A DNA stretch of 64,000 nt from Cladopsammia gracilis (Eukaryota > Cnidaria > Anthozoa > Scleractinia > Dendrophylliidae): the NCBI GenBank assembly GCA_022457155.1, contig JAJGOT010000114.1, forward strand, positions 124,001 through 188,000, written 5' to 3'. Position 1 is the stretch's first letter, and every line of letters begins with the position of its first letter. The notes beneath the pieces were generated by a model. It did no database searches, was not told the origin of the DNA, and was given only the letters and a program-made list of their open reading frames with translations. The position numbers and the translations under genes were made by a program. Shown piece after piece: positions 1-11,617 of this stretch.

Positions 1-1715
1 CTAACACGGACACCTCTCTGCTATGGACACTTCTCTAATACGGACACCTCTCTGTTACGGACACCTCTCTATTATGGACACCTCTCTATTAGGAACACCT
101 CTTTAATACGAAAAACTCTCTATTAAGGACACCTCTCTATTACGAACACCTCTCCATTACGGACACCTCTAATACGGACACCTCTCTAATACAGACACCT
201 CTCTAATACGGACACCTCTCTGCTATGGACACTTCTCTAATACGGACAACTCCCTATTACGGAAACTACTCTATTACGGACACCTCTCTATTATGGACAC
301 CTCTCTATTAGGAACACCTCTTTAATACGAAAAACTCTCTATTAAGGACACCTCTCTATTACGAACACCTCTCCATTACGGACACCTCTAATACGGACAC
401 CTCTCTAATACAGACACCTCTCTAATACGGACACCTCTCTGCTATGGACACTTCTCTAATACGGACAACTCCCTATTACGGAAACTACTCTATTACGGAC
501 ACCTCTCTATTACGGACACCTCTCTATTACGGACACCTCTCGATTACGGACACCTCTCCATTACGGACACCTCTAATACGGATACCTCTCTAATACAGAC
601 ACCTCTCTAATACAGACACCTCTCTAATGTGGACGCCTCTCTGCTATGGACACCTCTCTAATACGGACACCTCTCTATAATAGACACCTCTCTAATACGG
701 ACACCTCTCTATAATAGACACCTTTCTAATTCGGATACCTCTTTAATACGGACACCTTTCTATTACGGACACTTCTCTATAATAATAGACACCTCTAATA
801 CGGACACCTCTCTAATACGGACACCTCTCTGTTACAAACACCTCTCTATTACAGACACCTCTCTATTACAGACACCCCTCTGTTACGGACACCTCTCCAA
901 TAGGGACATCTCTCTAATACGGACACCTCTCTAATACAGACACCTCTCTAATATAGACACCTCTCAATAATAGACACCTCTTTAATTCGGACACCTCTCT
1001 GTTACGGCACCTCTCCAATACAGGCACCTCTCTAATAGGGACATCTCTCTAATACGGAAACTTCTCTAATACGGACACCACTCTATTATGGACACTTTTC
1101 TATTACGGACACCTCTCTATTACGGACACCTCCCTAATACGTAATCCTCTATATTACGGACACCTCTCTAATACGGACACCTCTCTGCTATGGACACTTT
1201 TCTATTATGGACACCTCTCTATTACGAACACCTCTCCATTATGGACACCTCTAATACGGACACCCCTCTGCTATGGACACTTCTCTAATACGGACACCTC
1301 TCTGTTACGGACACCTCTCTCATACGGACACCTCTCTGTTACGGACATCTTTCTATTACAGACACCTCCCTGTTACGGACACCTCTCTAATACAGGCACC
1401 TCTCTAATAGGGACATCTCTCTAACACGGACACCTCTCTAATACAGACACCTCTCTAATACAGGTATCTCTCTGCTACGGACACCTCTCTGCTATGGACA
1501 CTTCTGTAATACGGACACCTCTCTGTGACGGACACCTCTCTGTGACGGACACCTCTGTGTGACGGACACCTCTCTATTACGGACATCTTTCTATTACAGA
1601 CACCTCTCTGTCACGGACACCTCTCTAATACAGGCACCTCTCTAATAGGGACATCTCTCTAATACGGACACCTCTCTAATACAGACACCTCTCTATTACG
1701 GACACCTCACTAATA
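1..1715. repeat. 17-bp minisatellite array (first block)
   Basis: Degenerate tandem copies of a 17-base unit of the form ACGGACACCTCTCTAAT fill this block, with TAATACGG/TATTACGG/GTTACGG variants. Longer-period duplication is visible: the segment around 200-411 is repeated almost unchanged from about 412, so the array has grown by duplicating ~212-bp blocks. The unit is the complement of the 'gtccgtattaagcggg' phrase in the 81-bp array at 38.6-40.4 kb, so the two probably share an origin. Short open frames here are repeat translations, not genes. Confidence 0.95.
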
Positions 1716-2337
1716 CAGTAAGTAAGGACAATAACTCTATTTTTAAACAGATCATTTTAATGTCTACAGATCTTCACTCTTCTGGTAAAATAGTTTGTAC
1801 TCTAATCTTATCAGGATATCCGAATTCTATAATTTGCCCGATTTTGATCCTATTCTCTTAGCTTAAACTAAAATCAAACATTATGTAAACTTAACGCAAC
1901 AAAACTATATCCTTTATTGGCGACATACCATTCAACATGCAACTCTAAGAAACTCGAATTCTATAATATCTTTAAGAACGAATATACGCCTTCTCATTAC
2001 TTAGACCTTACAAAGAAATCAAAAGACAGAAAACAATTAGTAAAATTTCGTGTAAGTAATCATAAGTTAATGATTGAAATTGGTAGATATGAACAAATCT
2101 CGAGAAATGAGAGATTGTGCCCTACTTGTGGAACTAATGAAATTGAAGATGAAATTCGCTTCCTTTTTCACTGTCCTAAATACTCAATTCTTAGGGACGA
2201 ATTTTACAGGAAAATACGGTATCACCTACCAAATGTAAAACAGTTATCTTTGTCAGAAGTTACGAGCATTTCAAAACAATAGCTTATGCAAAATTTGGGG
2301 GGCAAACAAAGTGTATTATGGGAAATTCGAAAATAGA
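1716..2337 (+). pseudogene. 3' end of a non-LTR retrotransposon (LINE) reverse-transcriptase ORF
   Basis: An open frame at 1917-2282 (about 120 codons, no ATG at its start) ends with a pattern typical of the C-terminal zinc-binding tail of LINE ORF2 proteins: a basic 'RKQLVKFRVSNHKLMIE' stretch, then 'ERLCPTCG', 'EDEIRFLFHCPKYS' and 'RDEFY', giving C-x2-C and H-x-C spacing. Reverse-transcriptase and endonuclease domains are absent. It interrupts the 17-bp minisatellite, which resumes at about 2338 with the same unit, so a 5'-truncated LINE either inserted into the array or was engulfed by it. It encodes no complete protein. Family assignment is from the motif pattern only. Confidence 0.7.
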
Positions 2338-3500
2338 GAATATGGATACCTCGCTATTACCAACCCTCTCTATTACGGACACCTACGAACACCTCTCTAA
2401 TACGGACATCTCTCTAATATGGACACCTCTCTAATACGGACATCTCTAATACGGACACCTCTCTAATACGGACATCTCTCTAATATTGACTCCTCTCTAA
2501 TACGGACATCTCTAATACGGACACCTCTCTAATACGGACATCTCTAATACGGACACCTCTCTAATACGGACACCTCTCTAATACGGACATCTCTAATACG
2601 GACACCTCTCTAATACGGACATCTCTCTAATATGGACACCTCTCTAATACGGACATCTCTAATACGGACACCTCTCTAATACGGACATCTCTCTAATATT
2701 GACTCCTCTCTAATACGGACATCTCTAATACGGACACCTCTCTAATACGGACATCTCTAATACGGACACCTCTCTAATACGGACACCTCTCTAATACGGA
2801 CATCTCTAATACGGACACCTCTCTAATACGGACATCTCTAATACGGACACCTCTCTAATACGGACATCTCTAATACGGACACCTCTCTAATACGGACACC
2901 TCTCTAATACGGACATCTCTGTATTATGAACACCTCTCCATTACGGATACCACTTAATACGGATATCTCTCTAATATGGACACCTTTCTAATACGGACAC
3001 CTCTCTAATAGGACACCTCTCTAATAGGACACCTCTCTAATATGGACACCTCTCTAATACGGACATCCCTCTAATATTGACTCCTCTCTAATATGGGCAC
3101 CTCTCTAATATGGACATCTTCCTAATATGGACACCTCTCTATTACGGACACCTCTCTAATACGTACACCTCTCTGTTACGGACACCTCTCTGTTACGGAC
3201 ACCTCTCTGTTACGGACACCTCTCTAATATGGACACCTCTCAATCACGGACACTTCTCTAATATGGACACCTCTCTAATATGGGCATCTCTCTAATATGG
3301 GCATCTCTCTAATATGGACACCTCTCTAATATGGACTTCTCTCTAATACGGACATCTCTCTAATATGGACATCTCTCTAATACGGACATCTCTCTAATAC
3401 GGACACCTCTCTAATATGGACACCTACCTAATACGGACATCTCTCTATTACGGACACTTCTCCATTACGGGCACCTCTCTTTTACGGACAGTTTCCTTTG
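2338..3500. repeat. 17-bp minisatellite array (second block)
   Basis: The same ACGGACACCTCTCTAAT unit as at 1-1715 continues, with frequent 'ACGGACATCTCTAAT' short variants between 2400 and 2930 that form a regular longer period. From 3100 on, TATGGACACC variants predominate. Copies become degenerate towards 3500. Confidence 0.95.
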
Positions 3501-4121
3501 TCCGGATAAAATTCTTATATATCTTCTTTAACAAACCCTCTATAATACAGACCCTCTGTAATACGGACAACGGACGCTAAATCGCTGCCCCAGAGAGCAA
3601 ATTCATATGAACTTAACCTCCTTATTACGGACACTCCGGTGATCAAGTGATGGGTAGTTTGTGTGTGTAATACAATTTCCTTTTTGTGGTTACAAACAAA
3701 CATCAAAAGCGTTTTTAGAATTGTACTTTGTTCCTTTTTTTCCATATAGCATTGCGTTGCAGTTCGTTTCGTTTCATACAGTGATTCGTATACAGTATGT
3801 ATACAGTACGCTACTGACGGACAGCGTCTCGATTAAGTATAGTGATCAATTTAAATGCAGCTAAACGAAAACGAGTAGTGGTCTGTTTTTAGTTACTGAA
3901 CACTCAAAACTGTCAGTGGAGTCTTAAAAGTGACGTCATCGTTGCGACCTCTATAATACGGACACCTCTCTAAAAGGGAAACTTTGCTCAAAATGACAAA
4001 ATGTCTGACTCCTCTAACACATGCTTCTTTACTAGTAGATATATTGTCTTTCTTTTGAACTACACTGTACAGGTAAATTTAGGTAAGGCTAGGTCGAGAG
4101 ACTTCCGAATCGACAAATTGC
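3501..4121. other. Minisatellite edge, no gene seen
   Basis: Isolated unit remnants ('aatacggacacctctct' near 3957) lie in otherwise unremarkable AT-rich DNA. Short open frames on both strands have no recognisable features. Confidence 0.5.
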
Positions 4122-4591
4122 GTAATGATAAAACCCATACAGAGACCCAAACGGTAGAGTAGGTTTTTTAAGGTGGCTCCCAACAGTTTCCAGCACTTTT
4201 CAAGACTTAGAATTTGAAGGGTAATTATAACCACTCTTTATCAGTTGATGCTACAATCGTAATATCAAACGAATGCCCAATGATTGGTGAAAACGTTGTT
4301 ATCATTTTTGTGACACAATATGTTACTATAGCAACAGTATAACGTGCTGAAAACACCGCTAATTTTAGTTTTAAGTGTTAATAACTCAAAAATGACTCGG
4401 TGAACTCCATTTTTTATTGTCGAATTTTGATCAGTAGGATAAGATGCAACTTTTGGCAAAGTTTAAAAAAATTCTGTAGGTGGTGTTCAGAGCCACCTTA
4501 ACTTTTCGAAAATTTAAGGTAGCTCTGAACTCCACCGCAATGATAAAACCGATATAGAGACTCGTCCCAAACGGTGGAGTAGGTTTTTTAA
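4122..4591. repeat. ~50-bp direct repeats flanking a MITE
   Basis: The segment at 4122-4171 (AATGATAAAACC ... GTAGGTTTTTTAAG) recurs at 4539-4591 with a few changes. The TIR element at 4168-4501 sits between the copies. Confidence 0.7.
4168..4501. mobile_element. MITE of the TTAAGGTGGC family
   Basis: The element begins TTAAGGTGGCTCCCAAC and ends with GAGCCACCTTAA, so 12 terminal bases are inverted and both ends are TTAA. The interior is AT-rich and non-coding. Two other elements in the window (16195-18367 and 16283-17591) have the same terminal TTAAGGTGGC motif. A piggyBac-like TTAA target preference is inferred; for 16283-17591 it is supported by an empty site. Confidence 0.6.
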
Positions 4592-4776
4592 GTCACTGAG
4601 ACAGGCCTGTAACGGAGCTAAAACAGTTTAGAGCTAAATTCGAACATAGAATCGCAGTAACAAAGAAAGAATTATTTAAATTCAGTAGCTTTCACGAACT
4701 ATCTTCTCTCTTATTTTGCAGTTTTAATTATTAGCATTCTGTCTACTTAACCTTCGAACGTACACGCAAACTTATA

Positions 4777-4922
4777 CCGCCACCGTGATACAAGCCCTTA
4801 AGTTTTTTCTTATGCCCCTACCGTGGTACAAGCCCTTGGGTTTTTTCTTATGCCCCCACCGTGGTACAAGCCCTTAAGTTTTTTCTTATGCCCCTACCGT
4901 GGTACAAGCCCTTGGGTTTTTT
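4777..4922. repeat. 38-bp tandem repeat, about four copies
   Basis: The unit is CCCCTACCGTGGTACAAGCC followed by CTTAAG or CTTGGG, TTTTTTCTTATG. Units with TTAAG and TTGGG alternate, so the true repeat may be a 76-bp dimer. Confidence 0.9.
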
Positions 4923-5901
4923 CGATGTTGCAATATTTCGGAAATACATTTTTTAACATCTAATAGATAGCCCACGATGTGCTCTAGAAGAAAAGGAAAA
5001 TATTATGGGTTGTGACGCTGCTGGGGGTCCGTAAAGTCATCCAAAGTGGCCTTCAAGATGGCCGAAATTTTTTATTTTTTTAAAAATTAAAAATTTTCGA
5101 AAAATGCAGAAATTACAAATATTGTTTGCTAGAATTGATAAAAAAAACATACAATTGAACATTAAGATGCTTTTGGTAGCATTTTATGTTTCTTCACTGA
5201 AAAAAAAAGGTGAAAAACACGATATTTTTTTAAAAATGGCTCGAAAACTTGTCACTTATGACGTTATATTTTGTTACCATAGCAAGCGATTGTCGTCAAA
5301 CTTTATCAAAATGTTTCAAAAGGATAAATAAACAGCTACTGAAAACGGCATGTGCTAATCGTAAATGGTCTTGAAAATATGGAAGAAAATCCTTAAGAGA
5401 GGGTGGCAACCACCCTCCCCGCCCCCCAAAAGGGCTTTGACGTTAAAATAAATTCTATTATTTGTTGCGAAATAATTAAGACCATTTTTTAAACGTCTGA
5501 AAGAAATGTGTGAAATTATAACGTTAATTTTCAGTTAGTTTATGAGATGGAGAAAGGACTTCTCAATGAAAATTTAAGGCCGCCATATTGTCTGTTTTGA
5601 ATTTACCTTTCTCGCAGTATAGGTGATTTAGTTGTCAGTTATAATTTGTTTATTTTTCTTCAATTTGTTTTCCTTAATTTCAATTTTGTCTTTTCACCGA
5701 TTTTTCTTATAGATTTTGCTGATACATTTTGCTCTGTTTGTTTGTTTGTCACCGATCTGTTTGAAATTAGAAGGTTACTGTATTTGTTTTTAGTTTACTT
5801 CAAGTCTCAAGTCACTTTTTTGTCAAACATTTTCTCAGTTTTCTTTTTAAACTTAATTGATTCTGGCTGTTGGTGAAGTTTTAAGCAAGGTGTTAAGGCT
5901 A
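4923..5901. other. AT-rich DNA, no gene seen
   Basis: No open frame here carries a recognisable motif. The last 350 bases belong to the degenerate host repeat that resumes at 10389 after the gypsy insertion. Confidence 0.5.
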
Positions 5902-5906
5902 CGAAT

Positions 5907-6035
5907 TGTAATAGCTAGATGATTGACATTTCCCGGCATGCTTTGTGTGCATATAGCGAGCACATGTTCGGGATCAAGGAGGCCGTAGTTTGTTTGTATC
6001 AGTTATTTTATTCGACCATTAAAAGGACCATTACA
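5907..6035 (+). repeat. 5' LTR of the gypsy element
   Basis: 129 bases starting TGTAATAGCTAGATGATTG and ending CCATTACA. It matches the 3' LTR except for one base. It is preceded by the target duplication CGAAT. Confidence 0.95.
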
Positions 6036-6053
6036 TTGGCGACGAGGATCAAT
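6036..6053 (+). other. Probable primer-binding site
   Basis: TTGGCGACGAGGATC directly follows the 5' LTR. The TGG start pairs with a tRNA CCA end. The priming tRNA was not identified. Confidence 0.6.
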
Positions 6054-6063
6054 CGTACTCACC

Positions 6064-8765
6064 ATGGCCGTTCCGATTAATGTCGTTTCAATTCCGCCGT
6101 TTGACCCGCATGGCGAACAGAATTCCGTCGCTCACCGATGGGAAAAGTGGCAAAAACTCCATATTTTCCGACGCCGTTGGCTGCAAAAATGACAAACAGA
6201 AACGCCAGCTACTCCTGCACACCGCCGGTTCAGATGTCCAGGACATTTTTCACACGCTAACCGAAACAGGAACCGATTACAAAACCGCCGTGGACAAGTT
6301 GAATCAGTACTTCGCCCCGAGAAAGAACACGTCTTACAATCGGCACATCTTTCGACAAGAGAAACAGAAGGAAGGCGAGACCGTCGCTCAGTTTGTGACA
6401 AGGCTTCGACAACAAGCAATCTTTTGCGAGTTTCCCGAAGAAAGCGTCGAGAGTTTCATCCAAGATCAAGTCATTGACAACTGTTCCTCCACAAAGTTGC
6501 GAACGAAGCTTCTCGCCGAAAGAGATTTAACTCTACACCGCATGTTGGATATCGCTCAAGCCATGGAAGCTTCGGAAAGCCAGGCCCGTCAAATCGCCGA
6601 AGACAACCAGTTTACCAACGTGTATAACATCAGCCGACAAGCTCGAGGAGGTAAAAGAGGCCAGAGAGAACGTCAAAATCCGTCGAAATCGAAAGAAAAA
6701 CAATGCTCTCGCTGCGGGATCAAAGGTCATTCTGGCGATGATTGTCGTTGTTCACGCAACGTGACATGTTTTAAATGTGGAAAACCCGGGCATTTTGCGT
6801 CGGTGTGTCGAAGCAAGATTCCTCAAGGTGGTCGAACAAACTTCGACTCACAACGTGGACGTAATGCTGATAAAGGAAAGTTCCGTGGAAATCGTGTACG
6901 TTATGTTGATGAGCAAGACCAACAACCGTTGCGTGACACATTCCGATCACCGGACTCTGACAGTGACGATGCCTACACCGATGAATATGCTTTCGCATTT
7001 CAAAGTAACGCGAGCACCTTTCCAGTTGTAATCAATGGTCTTCCCGTTGGAGTAATCATTGACTCGGGCGCATCATGTAATATTGTCAACTCCGCCGTGG
7101 CGGATCAACTCCGTGACATTGGCTCCAGGTTCCAAAAGTGCCGACGTTTCATTCACCCTTACAGGTCACCGCCGATAGTATGCGAGGAGTACCTGACCGC
7201 CAACATCAGCATCAGCGGTGTTCAACCCGATTTCCTTGTTGTCCCAGGCTCCGCTCCATCGCTTTTGAGCAAAGTTACAGCCGAGAAACTTGGGATCCTG
7301 AAAGTTGGAGTGAATCATATCTCGCAATCCAGCTCACCGCCATCTCCAGACGACTTTCTTGCCAAGTATCCAGGTTTGTGTGAGGGAATTAGATGCCTCA
7401 AAGATACTGAAGTGATGCTGCACATTGATAAGAGTGTACCCCCAGTTGCCCTCAAGTACAACTGCACCCCGTTCCATATGCGTGACAAGGTTGCCCAGGA
7501 GATTGAAAAGTTGGAAAAAGAAGGCATTATCGAGAAAGCGTCTGGTCCGACAGAGTGGGTTTCGAGGATTGTCACTCCCCCAAAGTCAAAGAGTCCCGGA
7601 GAGATCCGTCTCTGTGTAGACATGAGGGCCGCCAATCAAGCCATCCTAAGAACAAGGCATGTCACGCCCACAATTGAAGAACTGACTACAGATCTTAATG
7701 GTGCGACTGTTTTCAGTAAGCTGGATCTTCGCTCCGGTTATCACCAGCTAAAGCTGCACCCCTCCAGTAGATACATCACAACCTTTTCCACACATCTTGG
7801 ACTCTATCGATACAAGAGACTGAGTTTTGGAATCAATGCCGCCGCGGAGATTTTTCAGCACACGATTCAAACGTTGATAGCTGACATCCCTGGTGCAAAG
7901 AATATCAGTGATGACATCGTAGTATTTGGCAAAGATCAAAGCGACCACGACCGTGCATTAGATCAGACCCTGCAGAGGCTTCACCAGTCAGGTCTGACCG
8001 TCAACCCCCAGAAATGTGAATTCAACAAACCCAGCATCGAGTTCTTCGGTCACATCTTCTCCAAAGATGGCATAGCTCCAGCCCCTAGTAAAGTTCAAGC
8101 ACTTCGCGACGCTGCTGAATCGCGGAATCCTACAGAACTCCGTTCCTTCTTGGGCATGGCCCAATACAGTGCCCGTTTCATTGCAGATTTCGCGACAATT
8201 ACCGAGTCCCTTCGCAAGTTGACCAGAAGTCAGACACCATGGACTTGGGACAGGCCTCAAGTTGAAGCATTTGAACAGGTCAAGAATGCTCTTTCAGAAG
8301 CCACCGCAATGCCCTACTACGACCCTGACAAACCACTAAGATTCTGGGACGCCAGTCCTGTCGGCCTTGCTGGAATTCTTGTGCAAGATGACAAGCCAAT
8401 CGCGTTTGGCAGCCGCGCACTTAGTGACGTCGAAACGCGATACTCGCAAACAGAACGCGAAGCTTTAGCAGTCGTGTGGGCATGCGAACATTTCGATATC
8501 TACGTCCGTGGTTTATCATTCAAAGTCGTAACAGACTACAAGCCACTAGTCCATATCTGGAAGAAACCAAACCCTCCGCTACGCATCGCGAGATGGGCCC
8601 TAAGGTTACAACCCTATGATGCTGTCATTGAGTATCGCCCCGGGCACGACAACCCCGCAGACTACATGTCAAGACATCCGTTTAAGCAGAACATCCTGTC
8701 CAGCAGACAAGAAAAGATGGCAGAAGACTATGTGCAATTCATCTCCCAGACCTTCACTCCCCAAC
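6064..8765 (+). pseudogene. Gypsy gag-protease-RT-RNase H, frameshifted
   Basis: The natural start is the ATG at 6064, in a different frame from the long open frame (6080-8779, 899 codons), so the first ~40 codons are out of register and one base-scale indel lies at about 6140-6180. Downstream the long frame shows, in order: gag capsid-like helices; two CCHC knuckles (CSRCGIKGHSGDDC and CFKCGKPGHFASVC); aspartic protease IIDSGASCNIV; reverse transcriptase with KLDLRSGYHQL and the catalytic NISDDIVVFG box; RNase H with WDASPVGL, QTEREALAV and VTDYKPL, which supply the D, E and D residues. A second shift near 8755-8765 breaks the connection to the integrase, so no full Gag-Pol can be made from this copy without frame change. 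Sequencing or assembly indels are an alternative cause, since the LTRs are almost identical. Confidence 0.9.
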
Positions 8766-10093
8766 GCTCTCACTATTGAGGAGGTGCAACTCGCTACAGA
8801 GCAAGACAGCACGCTGCAGGTCGTCATCGAGATGATACAGACAGGAAGATGGTATGACGTTAAGCTGCACGAAGAGCCCACAGCAGTCAATCATTCCGCG
8901 CTGCTACAATTTCGGAATGTCCGAGAAGAACTCACTGTTAATCACAGTGCCAACCTGATTCTCAGAGGCTCCCGAATAGTAATACCTTCCAGCCTTCAAG
9001 CAAGAGTTGTACAGTTAGCCCATGAAGGACACCAAAGGCGAGTGCAAAACCAAGGCACTAATTCGCAGCAAAGTGTGGTTCCCCGGAATAGACGCCGCGG
9101 TAACAGAAGCTGTCCAGCGATGCATACCCTGTCAAGCAAATACGTCCCGACGACAAGTTGAGCCGCTGAACATGTCAGATCTTCCGCGTGGACCCTGGCT
9201 TAACCTTAGTATTGATTTCTGTGGCCCACTCCCGTCAGGCCAATACTTACTTGTGATGATCGATGAGTACTCTCGTTTCCCCGTGGTAGAAGTTGTTCGC
9301 AGTACCGCCGCCGAGACAGTAATTCCAGTCGTTGACAAAGTCTTCTGTACGTATGGGTATCCTGAGGTCATCAAATCCGATAATGGCCCTCCGTTCAACG
9401 GTCAAGCATGGAAAAGTTTCGTCAATGGTTGTGGTGTCAGACATAGAAAGATTACTCCATTGTGGCCTCAAGCCAACGCCCAGGCAGAAAGTTTCAACAA
9501 GCCCCCGATGAAAGCAATCCGAGCTGCTAAAGTTCAAGGACACAGCTGGATAAATGCCATGCATCAATTTCTGCGTGTCTACAGGTGTACACCTCACACT
9601 ACTACGACCTTCACGCCTTATTACCTACTCTTTGGGCGCGAACCGCGAACTAAGTTTCCGGAGGTCAGTTCGTTTACACGTGCTGATGACAAGTTTGTCC
9701 GTCTTCGAGACGCCCAAGCCAAAAGCTCCATGAAAATGTACTCTGACCAGCGTACACAGGCCACAAAGACTGCAATTGAGATCGGTGATGTCGTTCTTGT
9801 GCGGCAACCCAAAACCAACAAGTTGTCAACACCCTATAACCCGCACCCTTTGGTCGTCGCCGACAAGAAAGGCACCATGATCACTGCCAAAAGGGAGGGT
9901 GAACCGCCAATCACACGCAATTCGTCGATGTTTCATCACCTACCTCAAAACCTTACTGACCAAGTCACCAGAGCCGACCCCCTTGGACCAGAGTGGTAGA
10001 TCAGCTAAGAGTAGAGTTGTTGGTCCACCATCCACTTCCGAAAGACCCAAGCGAACAATAAGGAGACCCAAAAGACTGATCGAAGAAATCTAA
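8764..10093 (+). pseudogene. Gypsy integrase region in two or three frames
   Basis: The linker after RNase H continues in a second frame from about 8764 to 9035 (start of the H2C2 zinc-binding region, 'AHEGHQ'), then the frame moves again and 9040-9999 encodes the rest: the C-x2-C of 'CIPCQ', and the catalytic core with D in 'SIDFCGP', D in 'SDNGPPF' and E in 'AQAESFN'. All three catalytic acids are present. A GPY-like stretch follows ('IGDVVLVRQPK'). The frame closes at 9999, while a basic tail typical of such polyproteins (SERPKRTIRRPKRL) continues to 10093 in another frame, suggesting a fourth break near 9990. Function would be insertion of the element cDNA; this copy looks unable to make the enzyme in one piece. 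Confidence 0.85.
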
Positions 10094-10245
10094 TGCCTGT
10101 TTCGAAAGAGTTAAGAACTTTGAACTATGTTTGTGTGAACGCTAGAGACTTTAAGAACTGTGGATGTTAGTTCATATTTTTCTAAAGCATCCATGTCATT
10201 TGTTTTACTTTATTCCTTTTGTTTCGTTCTAAGTTTTCTTTTGTT

Positions 10246-10259
10246 AAGGAAAAGAGGGA
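10246..10259 (+). other. Polypurine tract
   Basis: AAGGAAAAGAGGGA abuts the 3' LTR, as expected for plus-strand priming of an LTR element. Confidence 0.75.
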
Positions 10260-10388
10260 TGTAATAGCTAGATGATTGACATTTCCCGGCATGCTTTGTG
10301 TGCATATAGCGAGCACATGTTCGGGATCAAGGAGGCCGTAGTTTGTTTGTATCAGTTATTTTATTCGACCATAAAAAGGACCATTACA
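10260..10388 (+). repeat. 3' LTR of the gypsy element
   Basis: 129 bases, TG...CA, one difference from the 5' LTR, followed by the target duplication CGAAT at 10389-10393. Confidence 0.95.
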
Positions 10389-11140
10389 CGAATCGATTGA
10401 TTATTGGAAATTGTAGCTCATTTACGGTCAGTTTCGCCTCTTGCTTGTTATTGTAAACTTTCAACATGTTATCAATCAGGCTTATAGCTTTTTGAATACA
10501 GCAAAAATAAATTATTTCTATATTTTTGTGTCGTTCTTCCTTTAGAAAAGGGGAGGAAAGGTGAAAAATGGCGAGAACCTAAACCACTAACTATTCAGAA
10601 ACCATCCTGCTAAAACTGACTGTTATCGTTTTAAAATACTTTGTACAGGAACACGTGTTTTTTAGGTAATTTTTTCCACGTTCTGTATCAATTGTCTTGT
10701 TTTTACCTTGATTTTGCCCGTTGAAGTGTAAAATTTAATTTTCAGCAAGAGGTTAAGGCTTCAGATCGATTGATTATTGAAAAATCAAGTTCAAATTATC
10801 CAGTTATCAATAATTAAGGCAAATTTTTATGTTCGAGAGTTTTCAATAAGCAGGATTTTGAAATTACAAAGCAATTTCTCAGTGTAAATGTTTCGTTCAT
10901 ATTATGTTTTTGTCTATTTTTAAAGTGATTTTCCTTGTCACTCTGCAGTGTGAAATGTAAAATTAGCATTTTCTCTGTTTACTTTTTACCTTGATTCTTT
11001 AAATGTCTTTATTAATACAATAGCAAAATTCTGCCTGTTTAATTGTCAACTTTCAGTAAGATGTTTAAGGCCGGCTAAGAATAGATTACTTATTGGAAAT
11101 AGCAGTTTATTTTGTCAGTTTCTTAACAAGTCCTAACAGG
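10389..11140. repeat. Degenerate ~310-360-bp tandem repeat, the gypsy target
   Basis: The phrase 'TTAAGGCT..CGAATCGATTGATTATTGG' is seen across the insertion site (5893-5906 joined to 10389), again near 10751 and, more diverged, near 11067; a weaker match starts near 5574. Each is preceded by a 'TTTTCAGCAAG'-like run and followed by related AT-rich sequence. The gypsy element therefore landed inside one unit of an old tandem repeat. No coding capacity is seen. Confidence 0.6.
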
Positions 11141-11300
11141 AATTTTAAATGAATTCGTGGTGAAAATCAATAAGAATAATCATAATGAACTGTGTTTTTT
11201 TCCATCTGCTATCAACAAGCGAACCTTTTTTTTCAATTATTGCCTAATTAAGGTTGGAAAGGCATAGCACAATTAGCCTTCTCAGAAATTTTAAGATCGA

Positions 11301-11551
11301 TATACTAAATAGTCATTCGTGCAATGCTGTTTTAAGAACTCAAAAGTTTACAAAGAATGTATAGCTCGATGTAGCTCGATGTAGCTCGATGTAGCTCGAT
11401 GTAGCTCGATGTAGCTCGATATAGCTCGATGTAGCTCGATGTAGCTCGATATAGCTCGATATAGCTCGATGTAGCTCGATGTAGCTCGATGTACTAAATA
11501 GTACTTCGTGCAATGCTGTTTTAAGAACTTAAAAGTTTACAAAGAATGTAT
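11301..11551. repeat. 10-bp tandem repeat between duplicated ~60-bp flanks
   Basis: Thirteen perfect-length units of GTAGCTCGAT (some ATAGCTCGAT) occupy 11361-11490. The ~60-bp flank on the left (TACTAAATAGTCATTCGTGC to AAAGAATGTA, 11301-11360) recurs on the right at 11491-11551. Confidence 0.95.
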
Positions 11552-11617
11552 GGTTCATTTGCGCTTTTGATACTAGCTGATATTTCCTAAAACATTGCAT
11601 GGAAATAGATAACTATC

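Larger units (their letters stand above)
5902..10393 (+). mobile_element. Ty3/gypsy LTR retrotransposon, Mag-like, coding region broken
   Basis: Element with 129-bp LTRs (5907-6035 and 10260-10388), TG...CA ends and a 5-bp target duplication CGAAT (5902-5906 and 10389-10393). Between the LTRs lie a primer-binding-like site, gag with two CCHC knuckles, a DSGA protease, reverse transcriptase, RNase H and an integrase with a complete D-D-E set, in gypsy order. The LTRs differ at one base (T/A near 6020), so insertion is recent. The coding region nevertheless changes frame at least three times (about 6140-6180, 8755-8765 and 9033-9040) and possibly again near 9990. Very short LTRs and the NISDDI reverse-transcriptase box point to the Mag lineage; that assignment is from family knowledge. 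Confidence 0.93.

Noticed and set aside
3110..3295. 61-codon frame in the 17-bp array
   Set aside because: Repeat translation without non-repetitive sequence.
6132..9821. Many minus- and plus-strand frames overlapping the gypsy element
   Set aside because: They overlap the real domains in other frames and have no motifs.
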